From assembly GCA_007922195.1 (NCBI GenBank), contig ML681992.1, forward strand, positions 43,798,661 through 43,862,660: DNA of 64,000 nucleotides, in the 5' to 3' direction. Of the stretch, positions 46,141-55,877 are shown in pieces (position 1 is the stretch's first letter; each line of letters starts with the position of its first letter). The notes under the pieces were generated by a model that made no database searches, had not been told where the DNA came from, and was given only the letters and a program-made list of their open reading frames with translations. The translations under genes and the position numbers were made by a program. Source of the DNA: Podocnemis expansa (Eukaryota; Chordata; Testudines; Podocnemididae).

Positions 46141-47255
46141 TTAGGCTTCTAGCCCTATTAGCTCTGCTATATGGGAACAATTTCTATATTTGCATTTCTG
46201 TCCACCAAATTGAGGACAGAACCCCTTATTGCTTGGGGCTTTAGGCGGCTGCTTGCTTCGCCTACCCCAAAAGCCACCACTGCTTTTTGCCAGCACTGCA
46301 CAGCCCACATGGCCGGACTGAGCAGGGAGGGAGCTCTCACTCCAGCTCTCCCAGATTCTCATGGCACACTTTGGGTGTTGCCACGGTGCACTAGTGTGCC
46401 GCGGCACACTGGTTGGGAACCACTGCTTTAGATGACCTGCAGAGCTCCTGTCATACTTGCTTGGGAGAGTCACATCTGAGAGAGAAGTGTAAAATCTGCA
46501 GAAGTTTTCAGCCACGGACTCAAAGAGACAGAACAGAGGCTAAGGATCCACATGAGGGAGGAGGCCCTCCACCCGGTTCCCTCAAGCCCAGTATCCATTG
46601 CAGCACCGTCAGTGAGTTGTGCACCTGCCACTCCCAGATCCAAAGATGCACTGAGTCACGGCACCACGTGGCAGTGGAGGCACCTCACACTTTGCAGTAC
46701 TGGTCGCTCTACCCAGCACCGTAAAAGAAGAGAAAGAAGACAGAGGTCACTCTCCGAAGAAGATGCCTAGACACAACAAGGGAGAAGACCATAAGCGGGG
46801 CCCAGCCTAGTCTGGCCTCACAGCTTACAGCACCGTCGAGTCTGTCTCCTCCCTGATGAGGGACATCCTGGAGAAGGAAATTCACCTCCCCTCCACGCCA
46901 GAGACTTTTGCCACAGCGTGGGAGCTCATAGAACATACAGCCCTGCGCATCTCAGAATGCTTGCCATCTCCAGCTGCTGAAAGACTGGGGCTGTCAAGAG
47001 TCAAGCCAGTGTTGGTTTGCCCAGATTCACCCCAACACCAGGCGCAAGAAGGAACTGAGGAGGGTGGGGCTGGCTGAGCCTTATATAGAGCATCACAATG
47101 GTGTCACTCCAGGGGGCTCCACAGCCAGCCCTAAGGGTATGCTAGGGGAAAAAGTTATCCGGCTATCCGTGCATGCAGCACGTGCACACCTAGCATGGAA
47201 TGGCCAAAAGCAACACATCTTGAAGAACACTGGTTACAAGTAAGTAACTGTTCCT

Positions 47256-47297
47256 TTGTTAGTCTTTAAAAGTACCACAAGACTCCTTGTCTGTAAT
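47256..47297 (+). mobile_element. PLE tail fragment right of the DIRS-like element
   Basis: TTAGTCTTTAAAAGTACC, then AAGACTCCTTGTCTG. Lacks the terminal 35 bp. With 43754-43852 it could be the second arm of an inverted PLE pair into which the DIRS-like element inserted. Confidence 0.7.
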
Positions 47298-47539
47298 AGC
47301 GTCTAGATAATCATAGAATCGTAGGGTTGGAAGGGACCTCACAAGGTCATCTAGTCCAAACCCCTGCCAAAAAAGCAGGACCACTCCCACTAAATTATCC
47401 CAGCCAGGGTTTTGTCCAGCTGGGCCTTAAACATCTCCAAAGACGAAGATTCCAACACCTCCCTAGGTAGCCCATTCCAATGCTTCACCACTTGCCTAAT
47501 GAGAAAGTTTTTCCTAATATCCAGCCTCGACCTCCCCAG

Positions 47540-49735
47540 CTACAACTTGAAACCATTGCTCCTTGTTCTGTCCTCTGTTACTACTGAGAACAGCCGAGCT
47601 CCGTCCTCCTTGGAGCATCCCTTCAAGTAGCTGAAGGTTGCTATCAAATCCCTCCTCAGTCTTCTCTTCTGCAGGCTAAATAAGCCTAGTTTCTTCAGTC
47701 TTTCTTCACAGGTCTTGTGCTCCAGCCCCTTGATCATTTTTGTTGCCCTCCACTGGACTCTAATTTGTCCACGTCCTTTTTGTAATGAGGAGCCCAAAAC
47801 TAGACACAGTATTCCAGACGTGGCCTCACCAGTGCCGAATAGAGGGGAATGATCACATCCCTCGATCTGCTGGCAGCACTTCTGATGCAGCCCAGTATGC
47901 CATTGCCTTTTTTAGCAGCAAGAGCACACTGCTGACTCATATCCAGCTTCCCATCCACCAGGACCTCAGGTCCTTTTCTACAGTGCTGCTACTTAGCTGA
48001 TCGCTCCCCAGCCTGTAGCAGTGCATGGGGTTTTTCCGTCTCAAGTGCAGGACTTTGCACTTATCCTTGTTGAACCTCATGAGATTTCTATTGGCCCACT
48101 GCTCCAATTCGTCAAGGTATCCCTGAATCCTGTCCCTGCCCTCCAGTGTGTCTACCGTTCCCCCCAGCTTGGTGTCATCCATAAACTTACGGAGTGTGCA
48201 GTCTATCCCATCATCCAGATCATTAATGAAAATGTTGCACAGAACTGGTCCCAGGACCAACCCCTGGGGCACACCACTCGTTACTGGTTGCCAACTAGAC
48301 ATGAAGCCATTGATTCCTACATGCTGAAACCATTGATCTAGCCAGTTCTCTATCCACTATACACTCCACACATCCAACCCATACTTCCTTAACTTGCCGA
48401 TGAGAATGCTGTGGAAAGCCATATCAAAAACCTTGCTAAAGTCGAGGTATATTACATCAGTGGCTCTTCCCACATCCACAAATCCAGTCATCTCATCATA
48501 GAAGGTGATGAGGTTAGTCAGGCATGATTTACTCTTGGTAAATCCATGCTGACCATTCCTGATCACTCCGTTTTCCTCCAAGTGTTTCAGGATGGATTCG
48601 TTGAGAACCTGCTCCATGATTTTTCCAGGGATTGAGGTGAGGCTGACAGGTCTGTAATTCCCTGGATCCTCCTTTTTGCCTTTCTTGAAGATAGGCACTA
48701 TATTTGCTTTTTTCCATTCCTCCGGCACTTCCCCTGTTCGTCACGAGTTTTCAAAGATAATGGCCAGCAGTATTGCTATCTCATTGGCCAATTCTCTCAG
48801 CACCCTCGGATGCAGGTCGTCCGGCTCCATGGACTTGTGCCCATCCAGCTTCTTTGAGTAGTTCCTAACCTGACCTTCTGTCACCAATGGCCTCTCTTCT
48901 TCTTTCCAATCTGGGAGCTGGCCCTGCCTGTGAAAACTGAAGTAAAAAACGCATTGAGCACTTCAGCTTTTTCCTCATCCTCCATCACAAGGATACCAGC
49001 CTCATTCATTAAGGGACCTACACCATCCCTGATTCTCTTCTTGTTATTGACATACTTGTAGAGCCCCTTCCTGTTATCCTTCACATCCCTTGCTAACCAC
49101 AACTCCAGCATCTTGAACTTTATTATCTCATGGTCACTGCTGCCCAGGTTGCAATTCACTTCTATTTCTCCAATTAATTCTTCTCTGTTTGTGTGCAGCA
49201 GGTCAAGAGGTGCAAGGCCCCTAGTTGGTTCCCCCAGCATTTGTACCAGGAAGTTGTCCTCAACACTCTCCAAAAACTTCCTGGCTTGCCTATGTACTGC
49301 TGTACTGGCCTCCCAGCAGATGTCAGGGTAACTGAAGTCCGCCATGAGGGTCTGTGATCTAGAAACTTCTGCCAGTTGTCCATAGAATGCCTCATCCACC
49401 TCCTCCTTCTGGTCTGGAGGTCTACAGCAGACACCCACCACCACATCCCCCTTGTTGCTCTCTCCTCTCAACTTAACCCACAGACTTTCAACTGGCTCGT
49501 TTCCACTTCCATAATGGAGCTCTGAGCAGTCATAGAGCTCTTTTACATATAGTGCTACTCCTCCCCCTCTTCTTCCCTGCCTGTCCTTCCTGAACAATTT
49601 ATACCTATCCATTGCAGAACTCCACGTCTCTGTTATTCCAGTTATATCATAGCCCCTTGTCTGCGCCAGTACTACCAATTCTTCCTGCTTGTTTCCCAGG
49701 CTCCTCGCATTCGTTTACAGGCACCTAAGATACCA
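47540..49735 (-). pseudogene. CR1 ORF2: endonuclease and reverse transcriptase
   Basis: The endonuclease frame (49735 to about 48880) shows DITGITETW, RGGGVALYVKEL, FSYPDICWE and NLGSSDHEII (the SDH catalytic block). The reverse transcriptase follows: PEEWKKANIVPIFKKG, PGNYRPVSLTSIPGKI, VIYLDFSKVFD, SGVPQGLVLGP and FMDDTKLGGT, in which the usual FADD reads FMDD with both Asp kept. The C-terminal [19 protein letters not shown] is last. A few frameshifts and stops (around 48880, 48360, 47937 and 47800) break it. Function in active copies: nick target DNA and copy the RNA onto it. Confidence 0.9.
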
Positions 49736-50009
49736 AGCTGTTTACCCTACTTTCCCGTGTCGATTTTCAATTCTGTTGCATCTACCTCCTTGCATTTTCT
49801 CCTGGCATTGTCCTCCTGCACTTGCCTCAGGTATTAAAGCTTCATTAGAACATCTAACACAATTATTTGATTGCCCCCCCCATGTTCCAACTACCCTCTC
49901 GTTTATCACTGGTGTTACAGTCCCCATTCCCCCCCAAGTTCCACCCCTTCCCCCAGGTCTCCCACATTATCACTCACTTGTGGGCTTTGGTCTCCTTCCC
50001 CCTTCAAAC

Positions 50010-50993
50010 CTAGTTTAAAGCCCTCCTCACTAGGTCAGCTAGTCGATGTTCGAATATGCTCTTCCCCTTCCTCGACAGATGGAGTCCATCTCTGCCTAGC
50101 AGTCCTTCTTCCTGGAACAGCACTCCATGGTCAAGGAAGCCAAAGCCCCCCTGATGACACCATCTTCACAGCCAGGCGTTCACCTCCAGGATGCATCTGT
50201 CTCTGCTCAGGCCCCTACCCTTGACCGGAAGGATTGAGGAGAACACCACCTGTGCTCTGAACTCCTTCACCCACATTCTCAGAGCCCTGTAGTCACCTTT
50301 GATCTGCCGAGGATCGCCTCTCGCAGTATCATTGGTTCCCACATGCATGAGTAGCATGGGGTAGTAGTCAGAGGGGCGGATGATTCTCGACAATCCCTCC
50401 GTAACATCTCAGATGTGGGCACCTGGCAGGCAGCATACCTCCGGAGAGGCCTTGTCAGCGTGACAGATAGGTGCCTCTGTCCCTCTCAGAAGTGAGTCCT
50501 CAAGCACCACAACCCTACGTTTCCTCCCAGCTGTGGTGGCTGTGATCCTCCCAGCCTCAGGGGTGTGTGGCATCTCCTCTTCCACCTCATCCATCGTCTC
50601 TAGTGCTGCGTAATGATTCTTCACCACAATGGAGGATAGGGTGTGAGCAGAGGTGGAGCACTGTCTGCTGCCAGAGGTAACCAGCTGCCAGTGTCCTCCC
50701 TCTGCCATAGGCATCCCATCCTTCTCCAGCAGTGCGGCAGAAGTCTTCGGCACCTGGATAGTATCCTCCTCCTTGCATGTCTCCTCGTAGATGCTATCAA
50801 GGAACTTCTCCAGGGCATGGATACTCCTTACCCTAGACACCTCCTCCTGTAACTCTCCCACCTGCCTCCTGAGAGATTCCACCAGAACACACCTGTCACA
50901 TTGATTCATCTCCCCTGCTTGATCATCTGAGACAGGGAAATGCAGGCCACAGTCCCTGCAAGTCCACACCAGCATCTGGTTAGAGATATGCAT
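50010..50993 (-). pseudogene. CR1 ORF1: zinc-binding, coiled-coil and SGNH esterase domains
   Basis: One frame of 328 codons ending at TAG 50012-50010, interrupted only by stops at 50411-50409 and 50168-50166. The N terminus has CRDCGL then CDRC, a paired-Cys zinc-binding motif, followed by a Leu-rich heptad region (LVESLRRQVGELQEEV). The esterase has VVVLEDSLLRG, where the usual GDS nucleophile block reads EDS with the Ser kept, then MHVGTNDTARG, and DGLHLSRKG as the catalytic Asp-x-x-His block. The start Met at 50993 precedes the zinc motif and is the likely start. Confidence 0.88.
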
Positions 50994-51510
50994 GCTCAGG
51001 ATGTACCTGTCTGGCTACAGGCACAGATGGAGGAGACAGAAAGGGCACTGGTGAAAGCAGTGCAGCTCTTCTTTACCATCATGGCCTCACCAACTCCTCC
51101 CCAAACTCTTTCTCAAACTCCCCTGTTTTCAGTCCCCCTTGTCGCTCAGCCACAGGCTTCTAAGACCTTTTCTGCCTATGTTAGCCCTTGTCCATCATTA
51201 AACACACAGGGGAAAGGTGATCACAAGGCTGATTGAAGCTGGTGATCAAAGGTGAGCAGGGAACAATGGTCCAAACCAGCCCCTAGACAATCACACAATC
51301 ACAGTCCCAATTCCCACAGTAACTGACAACTAACAGAAATCACCTGTAGGGAAAGACACAAGCACACAGTTCGCAATTCATTAACCCAAGCTTTGCTCCC
51401 TCTCTTGCTTCTTCAGCTAGGGAATTGCCTTCACCTCCTTCTCAGGGTTTCACCAACTCCTTCCCTCTCAAACTCCACTGTTTTCAGCCCCTTGTTCGCC
51501 AGATCTTCTC
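50994..51510 (-). promoter_or_regulatory. CR1 5' region with a repeated unit
   Basis: Two related blocks, about 51070-51150 and 51445-51505, share TCACCAACTCC, TCTCAAACTCC and CTGTTTTCAG followed by CCCCTTG. Duplicated units upstream of ORF1 resemble the promoter monomers of LINEs; promoter function is inference. Confidence 0.45.
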
Positions 51511-54500
51511 ATTCATCATCCATTCAGTGTATAATTGTTTCCTACAAAATATCTACAAGTGCATAATCTTGTGATTAATATGGAGTTTCTACTACTTCCG
51601 TTGGATGACTGTGGGCCAGCGATAAAAGAAAAAAATCAGATCACATCCAATATGTAGTTTCAGACTGTTATATAATAAAGCTAAAAGTTAATTTTAAAAG
51701 CTTGTATAGTGGAAAACTTCCATTTAAAACAAACAGCAAACCAGTTTTCTAGGGAAGACTTTCCTCATTCCCATTCAATCTTGGATCTTCGTTTTGGCAA
51801 AGGTTTTACATTCCACCTCCTCCCCTGTATTTTTAGATTGGGTATCCTATAGAGATTCCTTTCCTGAGTAAAGAATGAAGTGGTATTGTAGTTATGCAGC
51901 CTGTTTACAAATTTATCTGTTCAGTCTCTTATTGGCAAATCATTGCAAACTAAATCAAATTAGATTTATCCTACATGTGGAATTCCACTGCTCTGATTTA
52001 ATTACATTAATAGTAGAGGTTATGGGGGTCTGATTTTTACAATTGCTAACAGCCACCCAACTGCCTGCAATTCTGTACCTAATTTTCACATGCAGTTATG
52101 TTAATTGCACATTTGAATTGGGTAATTACATGCACAAATGATTGGATCTGATCATCTGCATACACAATTACTTAAGTTGCTCAAGCAGGCATGGTAACTG
52201 CACACTCAAATTAGGTGTGCAGTTTTGTCTCTAACCATTTTAAAAACCAAGCCTGAACTGTATATAATTCTACCAACAATTTTGTTGTTTGGAAGGCCTG
52301 TTGCAAACCATTACTAACATAAATTTCCACATGTAGTATGCATGCATTTGGTATCTACCAGTGCTGTGCATTGTCTGAAACTCATGGAAAATTGAGGACT
52401 TTGGGGTGCTTGTGCTGAGAATCTGTTGAGTTCCCTGGTGACTGTATTTTAAAAGCACTTTAGGAAAATTAACAGTGACTACTTAAATATGCGTTTGGAA
52501 TGTACTTTGGTTTATACAATTTATGTAGAGTTCATCCTCTCCGATTCAAGCCACATGCATGTAGATGATTTGACATTCTCCTGCAGTATAGAAACATAAA
52601 TAAACTGAGGAAAATAGAATAATTATTCTATGTTCAAGCTATTCAGTAGAATTCCTCCCTTCCAAGAGGTTTTCACTAACATAGATTGCTTTCTGAGTGA
52701 AAGGTCAGCTTTCAGAATAAGTGCAAAGTTATTTACAGGAAGTGAAGCGGAAAGTGGGTTTTCAGAGTTGCTCAAATGGCTCAGTTCTGCAGGGAGAAAT
52801 AGATTGTGCTACTTGTAGGCAGAGGCACAGAAGCCTGTCTTGATGTACTAACGAGCAACAAATCTCTAGCCTATAAAAATGTGTTCACTAAACAAAGCCT
52901 TTTGAAAAGACAAGGGTTTTATTCCACCTTTCTGGATGTGAAAGAGAAATATAAACAACTCCTGTAGATTAAATAAGCAGTGTGTGCATTAAACATAACA
53001 AGATACAAAGATATGAGTACTGTTCTACTGACATGGAGAGATTATAGTATTAAAAAGTAGCAAATATGTACTGAATTGAGCCTCATTCAGAGAGGTGCTG
53101 AATGTGATCAACTCACACTGAAGACCCTGGAGGCAGCCTCTGGTGTAAATTGTCATAGCAGCATGAAGTGGAGTTATGAGAATTTTCACTAGCTAAGGAT
53201 CTACCCCTGGAAGTTCAGGTCACTCAGAATCTCATAGTTGGTGCACAGCTCCTGGAAAGGGCATATAAATAACTAATATCCCCAGCTTCCTTTAGAAAAT
53301 TCTAGGGCTAGAGAAAGGTGTAATTAAATAATTGTAACCCTTCGGCCAGGGCAGGCTGGCAGAACAAGGGCTGGGTTCTATACCTAGGGGTTTCCCAATA
53401 ATCTAGCACCACCAACCGCTTGAGCCCCCATCCAGATTTCTGGGAATCCTGCACCCCAAAGGGGTAAGGGTTCTCCGCTCACATACACGAGACTGAGTAT
53501 AATAAACAGAACTTTCAGTAGTAGCAAAACAGAGTGCAAAAGGCCAAATAACATAAATAGTGCTGATCTAGCTAGTTGGTACAGAGCAAAGTTTCCAACA
53601 ACTCACACTGCATAACAGAACATACAAGACTTAATGGCAAAACCAGCACTGATCTGTGGAATCAATATTAACTAGGCTTCCAACCAACCCTAGGGTATGT
53701 AGGGAGTGTCTTTCACACCAGCTGTCTGCCGACGTCATCTACTGGTCACTCACTCCATCCTATAGAACTGTTCCATGGCTCCACCCATTGTTCACTGCTC
53801 CGCCCTCCGGTCACTCACTCCGCCCAGCTCACTGCTGGCCCCTGTCACCATCCACCAGCTCTTCCCACTGTCTGCTGGTTCTGCCTGCTTTCTCCATCTG
53901 CTGCTCCTCTTCAGAAATTTCAGCTTGGGGGGGGGGATTTCTTGTCAGCTCAGAGTCTGCCTTTCTTCATCACAGCAGTTCTTAAACATCCAACAGCATG
54001 CAAATACTTACTGCCCTTAACATAACAAAGGGCCTTCGATGAGCCCTAGCCAGAGCTGTCATTTGACAGAGGCTGAAGTGAGATAGGAATACCTCCAGCA
54101 TTTTGCTCTAAAAAGAGCTAATGTGAAACCTCACCCCATTTTTCTCTTTTTCAGGCTGAAATATACAGTCACCTTTCTTTCAAGTCTCTTTTTAACTAAG
54201 CGTAGTTTTTACCCTTTAACTAATCCAGACAGATTTGAAACAAACAGAGAGTAGCAATTTACAAAAAGAAAGTATTTTGTATTTCCTTTCAGTAGAATTA
54301 CAGATATTGACAGATCTGTGAGTAGATTGACCCCAAATACCATTACCCACTATGCTTTGCACCCAGTATGCAAATACCATACTAATACAGGACCTTACAG
54401 GACCCATGCAAATTAGTTGCTCCACTTCAGCAGCTGTTAGGCACAGTTCCTAAGCCTGCCTTACATAATAGAAATAACTGATGAGGTTGATTCTTATCGG

Positions 54501-55438
54501 AACAAGTAGTCCCATTGATTTCAGTGGGATTATTGCAGAATAATGTTTTACTCTGCCTGAGGGAGGGATGATGGAATCTAAGGAATCAGAAAACAAGGGA
54601 TTTTGTTAATTTTGTAGAGATACATTTTGACATCCTGGAGGCAAGTAGAAGGGCTCTGAAAAGGTCAGCTAAGGAGGGTGTGTTACGTGGAAGTGGCTAT
54701 TAATGATTGTTTGGGAAGCCGTGCTATCTCTTGTCTCTCTCATGTCTTTATATAGTGCTATTTGCCATAACTTCTAGGAACTACTAAGATTCCAAATGCC
54801 AAGTGCTGAAGAGAGCTGGGATACAAAACCAGGTCTATTAAATATGGAAAAGGTTCAGTTTGATCAAATGAAGAGCATATTAAGCACAACCAGAATGACT
54901 GATTTTAATGGCAAGAGATGCTGCATATGAAAGTTTGGAGTTGGCTCAGGTGAAGCATACAGCACTATGTCAAACTGAACCATGACGTTACAAACAAAGT
55001 CTATGAGTGGTAAATTAGTTTCCCTCCCCTTCTTCCACCACACCAAGTAAATTGCTAATTAGTGAAAATTAGTTAGTATGATTTACACTCTCTTCCAAGT
55101 GCTTAAATTCAACTAAAGCCCCAGCTCCCCCATCCCCTAGTCCTTCAATTGACTCTCGAGTTGTGCCACAGAAGCCCAGTGTCTAGTTGCAGAATGGGAG
55201 ATTTAGGGACAATTCTAGGGTACATTTGGAGATATTCTGCAGAATTTAGTGGAATTATTTTGGGTAGAGGGTCTGATATTGAGTTCACTAAAATCAGAGA
55301 AAAGATTATCATTGAAATCAATGAGGTTAGATCCAAACCCTTACTCCAGCATAAAATTAGAGCAGTATTTGGCTCTTAGGTTCCCATCCTCTTGTGAACC
55401 TATAACTTACATTCCCAACACTGCCTCTGAATCTAAAA
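51511..55438. other. Anonymous DNA
   Basis: No gene recognised. 53335-53650 (ACCCTTCGGCCAGGGC..., TATAATAAACAGAACTTTC) looks like an eroded interspersed repeat, possibly an LTR remnant, but no pair of ends was found. Nine consecutive G lie near 53927-53935. Confidence 0.4.
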
Positions 55439-55877
55439 GGCTATGACTACACCAAAAATCTTAGTTCGGACTTGGTTAGTCCGAACTAAGTAATTTGAAA
55501 GTTAGTTTGAACTAAGCGCAATTTTTTAGTTCAAACTAACTTTTAGTTCAAACTAACTGTGCATTTTTTTAGTTCAAACTAACTTTTTAGTTCAAACTAA
55601 CAAAGCGCAGTTAGTTCGAATTAAAAATTAGTTTGAACTCAAAAACCATGCTTAGTTCAAACTAACTGCTAGTTAGAACTTATTTAGTTTGAACTAGCAT
55701 GGCCTACATCATGCTAGTTTGAACTAAATTTCAAAATACATGCAAACTAAGCTTTGCTTAGTTCAAACTAAATTTTGTTTTTAGTTCTAGGTAGGCAAAG
55801 CTTAGTGGACACAGGGTTCAAAGTAGTCCAAACTAAACTTGCTTAGTCCAGACTAATTTGCTCGGGTAGACATAGCC
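55439..55877. mobile_element. MITE with TTAGTTCGAACTAA palindromes
   Basis: Ends GGCTATGACTACACC and GGGTAGACATAGCC. Flanks AAA / AAT do not match perfectly. The interior is an array of TTAGTTCAAACTAA and TTAGTTTGAACTAA, decayed forms of a TTCGAA-cored palindrome, in alternating orientation. No coding capacity. Confidence 0.85.

Larger units (their letters stand above)
44238..46425. mobile_element. 2.2-kb hAT element with a perfect 8-bp duplication
   Basis: Starts CAGCGGTTCCCAACC, ends GGTTGGGAACCACTG; CTTTAGAT is perfect at 44230-44237 and 46426-46433. Subterminal GTGGCACACC and CGGCACACTGG echo each other. The interior has a nested hAT (44492-44591), a C-rich tract (44760-45220), a PLE terminus (45229-45286) and A/T-rich sequence. 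No transposase seen; an open frame of 189 codons at 44574-45143 is Pro-rich low complexity. Confidence 0.92.
44178..46724 (+). pseudogene. DIRS-like gag fragment, split by a hAT
   Basis: Two segments, 44178-44237 and 46434-46724, lie in the same frame on either side of the 2.2-kb hAT; insertion plus duplication is 2,196 bp, a multiple of three. The right segment carries CHTCLGESHLREKCKICRSF, a Cys/His zinc-binding motif seen near the front of DIRS gag-like proteins. A later frame (46856-47077) has LPSTPETFATAWELI, also like a DIRS ORF. No start is assigned. A gag-like protein of another retroelement is the alternative. Confidence 0.55.
43870..47253 (+). mobile_element. DIRS-like retroelement with inverted termini, internally deleted, split by a hAT
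   Basis: The left terminus (about 43870-44085) and the right terminus (about 47030-47245) are reverse complements: CATTCCATGCTA, ATAACTTTTTCCCCTAG, AGGGCTGGCT(A/G)TGGAGCCCC and GTTCCTTC occur in that order in both. Inverted terminal repeats with a Cys-rich gag-like frame between them are a DIRS hallmark. No reverse transcriptase or tyrosine recombinase is present, so the middle is deleted. The hAT at 44238-46425 interrupts it. Confidence 0.65.
47311..51510 (-). mobile_element. Nearly full-length CR1 LINE
   Basis: On the - strand: a 5' region (51510-50994), ORF1 (50993-50010), ORF2 (about 49735-47540) and a 3' region ending CCAACCCTACGATTCTATG / ATTAT at 47311. CR1 copies are usually heavily 5'-truncated, so length alone makes this one unusual. 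The 5' boundary is approximate. Confidence 0.88.

Noticed and set aside
50010..50993. Host esterase gene
   Set aside because: The zinc motif, coiled coil and SGNH order, with ORF2 downstream on the same strand, identify CR1 ORF1.
53335..53650. LTR of an endogenous retrovirus
   Set aside because: Only a faint impression from A/T-rich and TATAATAAA-like sequence; no paired LTR, primer site or coding sequence seen.
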